This document shows positions 23,302 through 31,894 of a stretch of DNA of 64,000 nt, piece by piece; the first letter of the stretch is position 1; each line of letters begins with the position of its first letter. Below the pieces are notes generated by a model that did no database searches, was not told the DNA's origin, and worked only from the letters and a program-made list of their open reading frames with translations. A program made the position numbers and the translations under genes. Source of the DNA: Halostella pelagica (lineage in GTDB: Archaea > Halobacteriota > Halobacteria > Halobacteriales > Natronoarchaeaceae); the NCBI GenBank assembly GCA_005954745.1, contig CP040678.1, positions 248,001 through 312,000 of the forward strand. Direction: 5' to 3'.

Positions 23302-24465
23302 TCAGAGCATATCGTCGGTCGTCTCTGCTGACCGAAGCGCTCCAAGAGTAGTATATCGAAGACCTTGCGGGTACTTCGTCTCGTAGGGAACCGGGTCTTC
23401 CAACTCGTACAGACTCTCCGGTTCGAAGCGAATCACCATCTTATCCTCTGCGATTTTCGCACCATCAGCGTACTCTTCGATGGGACGAGACAGTTCAGCC
23501 TCCTCGGGTGGAACTACGTCCTTGACCGTAGCCATGTATTTCACTTGACGCACGTCGCCAGTCACGTACATCGCTACATACTCGAACTCGCTCCCGACGC
23601 GAACAAAACCCCACGCGTTGTTCTCTTTCAGGAAGGGTAGGCCGGACTCTTTCGTCGGGAATACTGCGACCTTCGCGTTCTCGTCGCCATCCACCTCGGC
23701 GCGTTTAATCCGACCGGTGATGTGATTGTCCGTGGGTTCGATTCCACCACCCCCACCACCGCCTATTGGGTCGTCCGTACCCCCACCGCCGTCGGCGTCG
23801 ATTTCCGAGTCTATGTCTTCCACGAGCCGGTCAATCATTTCCTTCGCTTGGGTTTCTGCCAGTGACGAGATAGAGTCAGAAACCTCGTCAGCCAGCAGGT
23901 TCGAGAGTTCAACCGCCAAGTCGTCCTTGTCCGCTTCGAGAGTTTGACGGGCTTCACGGAGTTCGTTGATTCGACCGAGTATCTTCCCCGATTCGCCCGA
24001 CTCGATAGCGTCTTTCTCGTAGGCTTTCAAAACGGCAAGACGGTTGGGTAGGTCTTCGAGGTCTACGTCACCGACCTGCTGAACGTTCACGTTCGAGGCG
24101 TCCACACGGCGCTGAAAGAAGCGGTACTGCTTCCCATTCGTCAGAATCCCGTAGTTAACGTTCTTATTCATCATATAGGACGAGAGTTGTTCGTCGTGGT
24201 CGGCAGTCAGGGCCGTGTCCGCGCCTTTCGCTTCGAGAAATGCGACTGGCGTTCCATCGAGAATCAGCGCGTAATCGACCTTGTATGTCTGCCCGAACGC
24301 TTCGACAGAGTACTCAAGTTGGGTGTTCTGCGGAATCTGCCAATCGAGAAGAGCCAAGAAGTCACGCAGGATAGCCGCCTTCGTGTTCGCCTCGTCCATC
24401 TGCGGAGAAGAGTTGAGAACGGCGTCAGATTGTTGAACGTAATCCCGAATAGACTCCCTATTCAT
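23302..24465 (-). CDS. Orphan HsdR-N-type nuclease-domain protein
   Basis: The product has 387 aa. Residues about 20-140 match the HsdR N-terminal nuclease fold: NTKAAILRDFLALLDW, then VDYALILDGTPVAFLEAKG with the PD-(D/E)xK residues (Asp74, Glu88, Lys90), then YGILTNGKQYRFFQ. A coiled-coil-like helical region (about 160-230), a poly-Gly linker (GGGGGGG) and a C-terminal beta-rich domain follow. No ATPase motor is present, so it is not a type I HsdR. Similar stand-alone proteins are annotated as type I restriction enzyme HsdR N-terminal domain proteins; a defence function is plausible but unproven. Confidence 0.82.
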   Translation of the reverse strand: MNRESIRDYVQQSDAVLNSSPQMDEANTKAAILRDFLALLDWQIPQNTQLEYSVEAFGQTYKVDYALILDGTPVAFLEAKGADTALTADHDEQLSSYMMNKNVNYGILTNGKQYRFFQRRVDASNVNVQQVGDVDLEDLPNRLAVLKAYEKDAIESGESGKILGRINELREARQTLEADKDDLAVELSNLLADEVSDSISSLAETQAKEMIDRLVEDIDSEIDADGGGGTDDPIGGGGGGGIEPTDNHITGRIKRAEVDGDENAKVAVFPTKESGLPFLKENNAWGFVRVGSEFEYVAMYVTGDVRQVKYMATVKDVVPPEEAELSRPIEEYADGAKIAEDKMVIRFEPESLYELEDPVPYETKYPQGLRYTTLGALRSAETTDDML

Positions 24466-24539
24466 CCTATCCTGTCACGTCACAGGGACGGTTTATCAAA
24501 CCCTATGAACGGATGTGACGGCTCCGTTGAGTTCAAGTA

Positions 24540-25046
24540 TCAAAGAACATCGCCGTGAATCAAAGACCAGAGACGGTGGGTTATCACTAACAGCGTCAAG
24601 AAGTAGTGAGCCATCAACGTGTAGACGATACCACTCACGACAAATGCAAGCCCCGAGCCAGCGGTACCACCTATGCGCGATACCACGATTCCAAAGACCA
24701 GACAGATTATGAGAACAACGCCGGCCAAAATTGCGTAGAGGGTGAACTCCTTCGTCTTTCTGACCGTCTTCTGTTCGTAAGGGTGGCTACCATCCTTGTC
24801 ATACCTCATGAGAAGGATGATTGTATTAATCGAGAACCCCGTCAGGACGCTCAATACAGAGGCGGAAGCCGTGATGAAACCCGACCAAAGCACGACATAG
24901 TTGGCGAGAACGAAGCCAACGACAGCGGGGAAAACGACGAAGACAACGCCCAAGAAGACGTAATCGAACGGATTCTTTAGACCAGTCTCTTGACCGAGGG
25001 ACGAATAGTGGTCGCTGATAATACTCCCAATGTTGCCGAATATCAT
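24540..25046 (-). CDS. Four-helix membrane protein of a two-gene module
   Basis: The 168-aa product has four predicted membrane helices at about residues 28-50, 54-79, 101-123 and 131-156, with a short soluble charged loop (about 80-100, RYDKDGSHPYEQKTVRKTKE) between helices 2 and 3. Both ends are short. No family is recognised. Its ATG overlaps the stop of the upstream 331-aa soluble protein gene by four bases (ATGA), so the two are made together. Size and topology resemble the membrane effector of two-gene phage-defence systems such as RexAB or Kiwa; homology is not claimed. Confidence 0.7.
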   Translation of the reverse strand: MIFGNIGSIISDHYSSLGQETGLKNPFDYVFLGVVFVVFPAVVGFVLANYVVLWSGFITASASVLSVLTGFSINTIILLMRYDKDGSHPYEQKTVRKTKEFTLYAILAGVVLIICLVFGIVVSRIGGTAGSGLAFVVSGIVYTLMAHYFLTLLVITHRLWSLIHGDVL

Positions 25047-26038
25047 CGTTCGACGTTGGCTGTCCCGGTGACTGGTTCTACAATCTGGTCGTCCAAAATG
25101 TCGTTGGCCAGTTCATTCGCTTCGCTTCGGAGAGAGCGTGCGGTAATCAGGCCCGAGTCGGTACGGAGTTTGTCGCTCTCAAGGTCTTTCCGCATAGCGA
25201 CTTCCTCATTCAGTAGCGAGAATGTCTCACTTCGACCACCGTCCTTCTGAATGGTCACGGTGAAGTTCTCCACATCGTCGCTAACAATTGTCCCGAAGTG
25301 CTTGTCCGTGTCTTTGAGGCTTGCCGCTTTGCTTTTCAACTTCTCGAAACTCCCGCCGTGTTCAGGACGGAGAACAATAGAGCGAGTCCCGACTTCCTCG
25401 GTACTTAATCCCTTCAACAACTCCATCCGACTCTCGTCGTCCCCCGGAATCTTCCGGACATTAATGTCTAACTTGGCAATCCGGTCGGCCTCAATCACCT
25501 TCTCAAGCACCTCTTCTGTGGTGACAGGCTCCATCTTCATTGTGTAGTCCGTCACTCCCGAGAGACAGGTCTGCTCAATATGCTTCTTCAACTTCCCCTT
25601 CACGCCAATCCGGTTCACTTGGTGAAGGATGATTAGGGCGGTCTGGCCATTATCGTATGGCTTGCCTTCGCGTGTTTGGGGAAGATAGATAAGGAAGTAC
25701 AGCGGCATTTGCTCGGCTTCGTCTTCTCCTTTCAGGTGAGTCATGTCGCCTGATTCAACATCACGGATTTCGGCCTCATATCCGTGGTAGCCTGTAGACA
25801 CGACACCTTCGATTATATTCCCGTCCCGGTGGTACTCTTCAATGATGAACGTCTTGTCGTTGCTCGAAGGCTCAAGATTGGATTCTTGCTTCTCGAAGAG
25901 ATTCTCCATCGAGTCGAGAATGTGGTTTTCATCGAACGCTGTATCGTGGGCGTGCAATTGAGTGAGGTTGTAGCCGTTGTCAGGATTACCGTGTTCGTAT
26001 ATCTTGAAAGAATATGGGACGAGTTTCTCTGAAGGCAT
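25043..26038 (-). CDS. 331-aa soluble partner of the four-helix membrane protein
   Basis: The product begins MPSEKLVPYSFKIYEHGNPD and has no membrane segment or known catalytic motif. A beta-rich N-terminal half contains MPLYFLIYLPQTREGKPYDN and ALIILHQVNRIGVKGKLKKH. The C-terminal half contains a TIVSDDVENFTVTIQKDGGRS strand pair and a final helix. I do not recognise a family. The gene is separated from the downstream membrane-protein gene only by an ATGA overlap. A sensor or ligand-binding role controlling the membrane partner is inferred from this layout. Codon use is AT-richer than in the chromosomal flanks. Confidence 0.68.
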   Translation of the reverse strand: MPSEKLVPYSFKIYEHGNPDNGYNLTQLHAHDTAFDENHILDSMENLFEKQESNLEPSSNDKTFIIEEYHRDGNIIEGVVSTGYHGYEAEIRDVESGDMTHLKGEDEAEQMPLYFLIYLPQTREGKPYDNGQTALIILHQVNRIGVKGKLKKHIEQTCLSGVTDYTMKMEPVTTEEVLEKVIEADRIAKLDINVRKIPGDDESRMELLKGLSTEEVGTRSIVLRPEHGGSFEKLKSKAASLKDTDKHFGTIVSDDVENFTVTIQKDGGRSETFSLLNEEVAMRKDLESDKLRTDSGLITARSLRSEANELANDILDDQIVEPVTGTANVER

Positions 26039-26088
26039 TGGCTGGCACCTCGGAGCGAATTAACATAAAAGTGGATACTATCTGTAGT

Positions 26089-26226
26089 TTATAGGTCGCC
26101 AATCAGGCGGGCTTGAGCGACCGCGAGCGCCTTCTCTTCGTCCGTTTCCGCACCGGCCATATCGTGAACTTCACTCTCGTCGTCGGGCAAATTGATTTCG
26201 GGGGACTTGTTCTGTTCGTCGCTCAT
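26089..26226 (-). CDS. 45-aa acidic protein
   Basis: The frame encodes MSDEQNKSPEINLPDDESEV followed by an acidic helix with KALAVAQARLIGDL at the end. It lies in the run of small minus-strand genes between the integrase and the two-gene module. Composition is typical of a real haloarchaeal protein. No function is evident. Confidence 0.55.
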   Translation of the reverse strand: MSDEQNKSPEINLPDDESEVHDMAGAETDEEKALAVAQARLIGDL

Positions 26227-26284
26227 ACACCTATATCAGTCGCAATGCGGGAACTTCTTTCGCTGGTTGGGCGGCTGATTACAG

Positions 26285-26506
26285 TCACGGTGGACGCAGG
26301 TCACGCCAGCGAAAGTCTTCGACGCTACCCTCTTCGAGTTCGACGCGGAATAGCAGTGAATCGCGCTCGTCCCCGGTAGCCCGACCGGCGTCGTCTTCGA
26401 GGATGGTAACGACCGTCCCGTGTTCCCCGTGATAGCGCTCATGGTCGGGGTCAGTCTCGTCGGGTATGTCCACACGAACGCGGTCGCCCTCGGAGAACCG
26501 TTGCAT
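26285..26506 (-). CDS. Small SH3/KOW-like haloarchaeal protein
   Basis: The 73-aa product begins MQRFSEGDRVRVDIPDETDP and continues through HGEHGTVVTILEDDAG to a final FRWRDLRPP. The pattern GDRVRVDIP...HGxHGTVV...RWRDLRPP is that of a conserved haloarchaeal family (I recall DUF8139) and resembles an SH3-like beta barrel with a KOW-type glycine. It is common in haloarchaeal plasmids and proviruses. The ATG at 26506 fits the family start; longer frames upstream are not protein-like. Confidence 0.7.
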   Translation of the reverse strand: MQRFSEGDRVRVDIPDETDPDHERYHGEHGTVVTILEDDAGRATGDERDSLLFRVELEEGSVEDFRWRDLRPP

Positions 26507-26531
26507 ACCGTAGAAAAGTGACGGGGACGAG

Positions 26532-26684
26532 TTAGTCCTGTCTTCTCTCCGTCCACTCGCACCCGCAAGATTCGCAGGTGTAGTGTTCCTTGGTAATGGT
26601 CGGCTCTTCCTTCTCGAACATCCACACGTCGCTGTCGTCGCCACAACGCGGGCAAGTCGCGTCTACGCGGCGGGCGATAGGCAT
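26532..26684 (-). CDS. 50-aa zinc-ribbon protein
   Basis: The frame encodes MPIARRVDATCPRCGDDSDV and, after about 20 residues, YTCESCGCEWTERRQD. The CPRC and CESC pairs make a TFIIS-like zinc ribbon with an aromatic strand between them. It follows the integrase gene by only a few bases on the same strand and is probably co-transcribed with it. It may be an accessory nucleic-acid-binding protein. Confidence 0.7.
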   Translation of the reverse strand: MPIARRVDATCPRCGDDSDVWMFEKEEPTITKEHYTCESCGCEWTERRQD

Positions 26685-26691
26685 AGGGCTA

Positions 26692-27711
26692 TCACACCCC
26701 GTCAAGATACCCACGACGCTGTTCCACCTTCTGTTCCTCACTCCGTTTGTCGTAGTGTTTGTCCAACACGTCCGGGCCAACGTTCATGCGGTCACTCACG
26801 ACCTTTTCCGGTACATCCTTCGAAAGATGTTGGGTGATACTGCCACGCCGAATGTCGTGTGGTGAGACGTTGACCGGACACTTGCTGTAGCCGTTGTAGT
26901 GCGTCCCCTCACAGGATTCCGGGTCGCGGTTCCGGGGACAGTCCACGCCGTAGTAGCAAGGCCGAGTGACCTTGTAGACGGTTTCTCGGACGTTGCCCCG
27001 TGAGAGGCGACCGTACCGACTCGTGACGAGTGGCTTCCGACCGTAGTCGTCCCGCGTGTTTGGTCGGTTGTGTTCGATGTAGCCGTCGATTACGCTACAG
27101 ACCGTGCCGCTCAATGCGACGATTCGCTCGCCTTCTTTTCCGTTCTTGAGTGCGGTTCCGGTTTCGGGCCGGTGACGGATTTCGAGGGTTTCGCGCTCCG
27201 AATCGTAGTCTCCGAGGTCAAGCGAATGGAATGCCCCGAGACGAATCCCCGTGTGCCACAGTATTTCGAGGATAGCGTGGCCTCGGGTGGCGTACTCGTA
27301 CTGTCGGAGGTATTCTAACACAGCCTCGGCCTGTTCGGCTGGCAGAATGCTTTCGCTCTGTTCGTCTTCCTTCGAGAGCGTGGGCATGATGATTTTCTCG
27401 TGAAGCCCCTGCGGCACCGCGTCAATGGACTCACACCACCGAATGAAGACACGGAGCGCGTCGAGGTTCCCTTCCAAAGTGACGGGCTTGAGGTCGCCAT
27501 CGTCGCGCCGCCACGTTCGGAACTCTTGGAGTTTCCGTCCGGTGAGGTCGTTCATGTTGTCTATGTCGGCTACCTCGTTGCACCACCGAATGAAGTGCTT
27601 CAGCCGGTAGTGATAGCCGTCAAGGGTCGATTGGGATACCTCACGCTTGCGAGCGTCGAGGTACATTTCCTTTGCGCGTTCCGGTGAGATTGGTTGGAGT
27701 TCCTGACTCAT
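26692..27711 (-). CDS. Tyrosine recombinase (integrase) of the element
   Basis: The product has 339 aa. The N-terminal SAM-like DNA-binding domain spans about residues 10-105. The catalytic domain has Arg157 in HTGIRLGAFHSL, His285 and Arg288 in SPHDIRRGS, and the nucleophile Tyr320 in DKHYDKR. A Cys-rich insert between them (Cys252, 258, 267, 278) may bind zinc, as in other haloarchaeal integrases. It sits 76 bases inside attR and points into the element, the usual place for a tRNA-targeting integrase. The ATG at 27711 is preferred over a GTG at 27720. Confidence 0.94.
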   Translation of the reverse strand: MSQELQPISPERAKEMYLDARKREVSQSTLDGYHYRLKHFIRWCNEVADIDNMNDLTGRKLQEFRTWRRDDGDLKPVTLEGNLDALRVFIRWCESIDAVPQGLHEKIIMPTLSKEDEQSESILPAEQAEAVLEYLRQYEYATRGHAILEILWHTGIRLGAFHSLDLGDYDSERETLEIRHRPETGTALKNGKEGERIVALSGTVCSVIDGYIEHNRPNTRDDYGRKPLVTSRYGRLSRGNVRETVYKVTRPCYYGVDCPRNRDPESCEGTHYNGYSKCPVNVSPHDIRRGSITQHLSKDVPEKVVSDRMNVGPDVLDKHYDKRSEEQKVEQRRGYLDGV

Positions 27712-27786
27712 TTCGACCACCGAAACGCCCTACCTGCGAGGGTGTGAGCCGACCCCGGTCAAGACTGAGAACTGCCAGAGGGCGGC

Positions 27787-27818
27787 GCTGTCCCCGGTTC
27801 AAATCCGGGAGGCGGCAT
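27787..27818 (+). repeat. Right attachment site (attR), copy of the tRNA-Phe 3' end
   Basis: A perfect 32-base copy of 7680-7711. It contains only the T arm and acceptor 3' strand, not a whole tRNA. It marks where the original tRNA-Phe 3' end was displaced by integration. Confidence 0.93.
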
Positions 27819-28284
27819 CCTCTCACCGCTCGATTGATGACCGACAGCATCCACGCCTTCCTGCGTTTCCGTCGTCGTGCGAGTTCAACCGGTGACTGGA
27901 CGCACCCCGCCACGTCCGGCGTTCTGCAATGACCGAAACGGACTCAGGGAACCTAGTTCTTTCGCCCATTTGTGATTTTCATACGCGCCATCTCGGTCTC
28001 CGCGTAGGGGTGGCCTGAGGCAGAGTGGTGGCCGTCACTGCTCCGCCCAATGGAGTACGTTTCCACAAGTCTTTCAACACATCTGATGCTCGGCCGCGGC
28101 GCCTTCCTCGGTGGTGTACTGTACCGCTTACCTTCGCCAGTTTTGTTATGGATGGCCGAACGGGGTGAACACAGCAACGTCATACCACTGGGCACTACGT
28201 GCGCGACCGAATAGCTATAGGGTGGGTTGACACACTTGTGTTTGCTGTCCTCCTAATTTTGTTGTTTGTTACCGCACCCAAATC
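27819..28284. other. Intergenic region right of the element
   Basis: About 465 bases with no supportable gene. A minus frame at 27953-28195 has no recognisable domain. An AATTTTG stretch about 30 bases before the ATG at 28285 may be the promoter of the epimerase pseudogene. This is the DNA that followed tRNA-Phe before integration. Confidence 0.5.
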
Positions 28285-29320
28285 ATGGAATACTTCGTAA
28301 CTGGTGCAACCGGCTTCGTTGGGTCGCACGTGGTCGATAAGTTAGTGGAACGAGAAGATGAAGTTATACGCCCTCACCCGTGACCGGCCGAATGCCAGCC
28401 ACCTCCCGGATGAGGTTACCATCATTGAAGGCGATATCACCGAAAAGGAAAGTATACGGGACGGGATGACAGCTGTTGACGGCGTCTTTCATATTGCAGG
28501 CTGGTACCGAATTGGCCCCGGACCGCGGCGTGCGGACCACGCTGAGAAAATTAACGTAGATGGGACACGGACCGTGTTGGAACTCGTCGACGAACTTGAC
28601 ATCCCGAAGGCCGTCTACACAAGCACGGTCGCGGTCAACTCAGATACCGATGGTGAGGTTGTCGACGAGTCGTATCGCCACGATGGCAACCATATCTCTG
28701 TCTATGACCGGACGAAGTGGCAAGCTCACTACGAGGTTGCCAAGCCGATGGCCGACGAGGGAGTACCAGTCGTCATTATTCAACCGGGCATCGTTTACGG
28801 ACCGGGTGACACAAGTGACCTCCGTCCTATGTGGCGGGACTACCTGCAGGAAGACCTGCCTGTTATTCCTCGAGGCGTCGATGCATGCTGGGACCACGTT
28901 GAAGATACAGCGCAAGCCCATCTCCTTGCGATGGAACATGGGAAGGAAGGGGAGGAATACATCGTCTGCGGGGAGCAAAGGACCTTCGTCGAAATGTTCG
29001 AGTTGGCCGAGACGATTACTGGTATCCCAGCGCCTCGGTCGGTCTCACCCTTGTTGTTCCGAGCGTTTGCTCCGGCCATGAAGGTCGCTGAACGGTTTGT
29101 TAGACCGCCCGAAGGCTTCGAATCTGAGTTCTTGTATCGTATGGGAGGAACGACATGGCTTGGAGACAATACGAAAGCCAAACGTGAACTTGGGATAGAG
29201 CATCGTCCCATCGAGGAAGGTCTCCGTGAGTATCTTGAATGGGAGTTAGACCAACTCGAAGCGGAAGGGGAAATGATCAAAGGGCCAACTCAAGAAGCAA
29301 CACCGGACAAGGCAGTGTAA
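28285..29320 (+). pseudogene. Frameshifted NAD-dependent epimerase/dehydratase
   Basis: From ATG 28285 the first frame encodes MEYFVTGATGFVGSHVVDKL, the Rossmann GxxGxxG start of an extended SDR, and then hits a stop after 34 codons. From about 28367 the next frame continues without a gap as YALTRDRPNASHLPDEVTII, with the catalytic region VYDRTKWQAHYEVAK (YxxxK) and QPGIVYGPGD, to 29320. One extra A near 28366 explains the shift. The combined length (about 345 aa) is normal. Either a recent frameshift or a sequence error is possible. A truncated product from ATG 28358 would lack the cofactor motif. Confidence 0.8.
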
Positions 29321-29680
29321 ACAACGAGCAAACCAGAAGGTCGTGTCAATAAAGTACACGTCGACGGTGTGTTTCTCGGCGGCATAGTACGGTCCTCCTT
29401 CGCCATTAGGTGATGCCGGGCCAAGATGTAGTGAACACACTGCCGCGCCGTCGCACAACAGTATTGGTTTTCACCCCCGTCGGGGCGTCTGCTTAGAGTG
29501 ACACGAGAACCTTAGACTATTTGTCGTAAAACGCCCTCACTAAGGGGTATACTGATGGGTAATACCGAGATGGGTCAGGGACAAGCTAGCGACTGATAAC
29601 TCTCCGATATCACCCTCTTTGTTGAGAGAGCCCCGCTTCAACTGATCGTGAGAGAGGAAAACGACAGGAAATTCGATGCC
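29321..29680. other. Gene-free region between convergent genes
   Basis: About 360 bases between the epimerase pseudogene and the cupredoxin gene. No supportable gene or RNA is seen. The stretch 29360-29420 has loose resemblance to 28100-28160 on the other side of the pseudogene, but not enough to call a repeat. Confidence 0.35.
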
Positions 29681-30904
29681 CTATACAGGCATAACTGGAG
29701 TGCCGTCCGGCTGAAGGATCCACCACACACCGCCGGACCCCTGCCCGTTGGCATCGCCCGGCGCTTCATCCCGAGCGTAGTTGTATACGGGCCAACCGTT
29801 GGCGACCACCTGGGTTTCTCCGTCCTCGCGCTCGAACACGTCGAGCGCCGCCTGGACGTCCTCACCAGCGGTGGGTTCACCATCGACACTAAGAGGAAGC
29901 CACAGGTCGGCACAATCGTCACGACAATTACTCTCTCGCATACCTTTGGGATCCTGAGCGAACATGTACAACGTCATTCCGTCCGAGTCGACCAAGATGT
30001 CGCCGTACTCGTCGTGGCTGCGGACTTGAACGGTCGGAACCGCCGTTTCGCCGTCTTCCTCGGGGGCTTGGAGTCCATCTGGGAAGCGGTCGATATCACC
30101 GAGTACCGCTTCGAACGGCACCGACCCCTGGTTCTGGATCGTAGATGGGTCAAGCGACGGGGCACTGAGGATTTCCTGCGGTGTCAGGAACGTCCATTCA
30201 CAGTCCTCGTTTTGCTCGCTCGGTGCGTTGAGGTCGTGTTCGAGGAACTCCTTGCTGAACGGAGCGAGGAGTGGCGGGTCCTGGCTTCCCTCGAACGTGT
30301 CCACGTAGTCTGGGATGTCCTCCTCCGCCAGGTCACCGACAACGATTCGCATGTTCATCCCGAGAACGTGGTGGGGACCACAGTACAGGTCATACACCCC
30401 TTCTTCGTCGAACTGGTAGAGCCAAGCCCCACCGACGTTGAGAACGGGCGATGAAAACGGTGGAACTCCTTCCGGAACCCGCCGCTGGAAGCCCATCCCT
30501 GGGTGATAGGCGGTGATCGTGTGGTCTGGTCCCTGCAGTGTGAACTGCACGACGTCGCCGGACTGCACGTTCAAGCCAGCCGGTTCGAAGTGGAAGAAGG
30601 GCGGTCGGCTCGGGTTCTGTGGGTCTTCCGGGAGTTCCGTGTGAAGTCCGACTTCGTGATCCGGATCGAGGTCTTCCGGGACCTCCCCGGCGTCCGGTGT
30701 TGCAAATCCATAATAGGAGTCGAGTTGCGATTGTTCATTCTCGCCGTCGTCCTCATCTCTTTCGTGGGCTGTTGTGACCCCGCTACCGAGCGTGAGCGCG
30801 GTGCCGACGCCGAGGATTTTCAGCAGCGAACGTCGCTCGAAGCCGGGCCAGTCTATCGGTTTGTCGGACGGTTCCTCTGTCGGATCGGGGCTGGATGCTG
30901 GCAT
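29681..30904 (-). CDS. Tat-exported cupredoxin fused to lipoprotein-type repeats
   Basis: The 407-aa product has a twin-arginine signal (ERRSLLKILGVGTALTLGSG, about residues 23-42). Residues about 105-190 form a type 1 copper (plastocyanin-like) domain, with GPDHTI (His128) and YCGPHHVLGMNM (Cys175, His178 or 179, Met183) as likely ligands. The last 110 residues match the secreted-repeat pattern (GMTLYMFAQDPKG...CADLWLPL and WPVYNYARDEAPG...WWILQPDG) found in lipoproteins of unknown function (PF03640-type). It is probably a cell-surface electron carrier. The ATG at 30904 places the Tat motif correctly. Confidence 0.85.
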   Translation of the reverse strand: MPASSPDPTEEPSDKPIDWPGFERRSLLKILGVGTALTLGSGVTTAHERDEDDGENEQSQLDSYYGFATPDAGEVPEDLDPDHEVGLHTELPEDPQNPSRPPFFHFEPAGLNVQSGDVVQFTLQGPDHTITAYHPGMGFQRRVPEGVPPFSSPVLNVGGAWLYQFDEEGVYDLYCGPHHVLGMNMRIVVGDLAEEDIPDYVDTFEGSQDPPLLAPFSKEFLEHDLNAPSEQNEDCEWTFLTPQEILSAPSLDPSTIQNQGSVPFEAVLGDIDRFPDGLQAPEEDGETAVPTVQVRSHDEYGDILVDSDGMTLYMFAQDPKGMRESNCRDDCADLWLPLSVDGEPTAGEDVQAALDVFEREDGETQVVANGWPVYNYARDEAPGDANGQGSGGVWWILQPDGTPVMPV

Positions 30905-31102
30905 TACAACCACGATCGAATTATTTTCTGACTCCGCTATCCCTTTTCTTGGTGAACAACGTTCACGCTACGAACAGCGAAGACGGGGTGAACGATGCCC
31001 TCAAACAGTGCGTCTCTCCGAACCACCAAAGCGCATCTCTCCGAACACTGTGATCAAAGAGAGTCACGTTATCCGAATGGAGGCACGCTATCGAGCGGTC
31101 GA

Positions 31103-31894
31103 TTACACAGTGATCGCGTCAGGCTTCACCGGTCTCGACTTTTCCCGGCAGGTTTCGAAGAGGTCGACTGCCCATGCGCAGACTGTCTCGTCGTCAGTTA
31201 TCAGTCCAGCTTTGAGAACCCCCTGCTTGTCAGTGAGGTTAATTCCGACGGTGCCGTCGACGATCCCAACCGAAATCGGGATCTCCTCGCAGATGGAATA
31301 GCGCGCGTTGTCCTCATCGAGCATCTCGCGGAACTGCTGTGCCGAGCGCGGATGGTTTCGGATGACATCTAAGGCCTCAGGTGTGAGGACCAGTTCGACT
31401 CGCGTGTCTCCGTGCACGGTCAACTTCCACTGGTTCTCAATGAATACTGGGGCGGCCGCACGTGCGATGCCCCGCACCCAATCGCCGGAGCGATGGAATT
31501 CGACTATCCGTCGTATGAGCGCGGTCGCGTCACTTCCATCGAGAAGGATGATCTCGGCGTCGCGGAGACATCGGACGTCGAACGTCACTATATCGGTCGG
31601 TAACCACTGCAAGGGTTCACGTAACTGATTCTCGACCTCCATCTCTTCCATCAGTTGTGTAAACTCGTCACACACCCATTCGCCGAGAGGAGTCATCTCG
31701 TACGATTGTCCCGAATTCTCGATCCAATTGCGATCCTCGAATTCGCGGAGAATCCGCGCGATGGTTACCCGAGACGCATCCACTTGGTCGCGGACCTCGT
31801 TTCGGCTCCGTCGCCCCTCGACGAGCGTCTCAAAGACCGCCACCCGGTTCTCCGAGTTCGCGAGAAACGCGATGTCGTCGAGTGCGGAATTCAT
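31103..31894 (-). CDS. Winged-helix transcriptional regulator (paralog 1)
   Basis: The product has 263 aa. The N-terminal 70 residues are a winged helix: FLANSENRVAVFETLVEGRR, then SRNEVRDQVDASRVTIARILREFEDRNWI as the recognition helix and wing start. A larger C-terminal domain (about 80-260) is shared with the divergent gene at 32555 (LREPLQWLPTDIVTF compared with LRDSWHWLPTDASGF), and ends in a sensor-like beta-rich region. It belongs to a haloarchaeal ArsR/HTH-type regulator family; the ligand is unknown. The ATG at 31894 aligns with the paralog's domain start better than 31969. Confidence 0.85.
   Translation of the reverse strand: MNSALDDIAFLANSENRVAVFETLVEGRRSRNEVRDQVDASRVTIARILREFEDRNWIENSGQSYEMTPLGEWVCDEFTQLMEEMEVENQLREPLQWLPTDIVTFDVRCLRDAEIILLDGSDATALIRRIVEFHRSGDWVRGIARAAAPVFIENQWKLTVHGDTRVELVLTPEALDVIRNHPRSAQQFREMLDEDNARYSICEEIPISVGIVDGTVGINLTDKQGVLKAGLITDDETVCAWAVDLFETCREKSRPVKPDAITV

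Larger units (their letters stand above)
7680..27818. mobile_element. Integrated element in tRNA-Phe, about 20.1 kb
   Basis: Perfect 32-bp direct repeats at 7680-7711 and 27787-27818 bound the segment. The left copy is the 3' end of tRNA-Phe. A tyrosine integrase gene starts about 76 bases inside the right repeat. The contents are typical of an integrated plasmid or defence island: primase-polymerase, integrase, small zinc-finger proteins, type I restriction-modification, and other nuclease-like or membrane proteins. GC content drops, and AT-rich promoters are more visible than in the flanks. No capsid, portal, terminase or packaging ATPase gene is recognisable. Confidence 0.93.

Noticed and set aside
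7680-27818. Interpretation of the element as a complete provirus
   Set aside because: No capsid, portal, terminase or packaging ATPase gene could be recognised.
27953-28195. Minus-strand frame of 80 codons right of attR, considered a transposase relic
   Set aside because: No transposase motif or terminal repeat could be seen.
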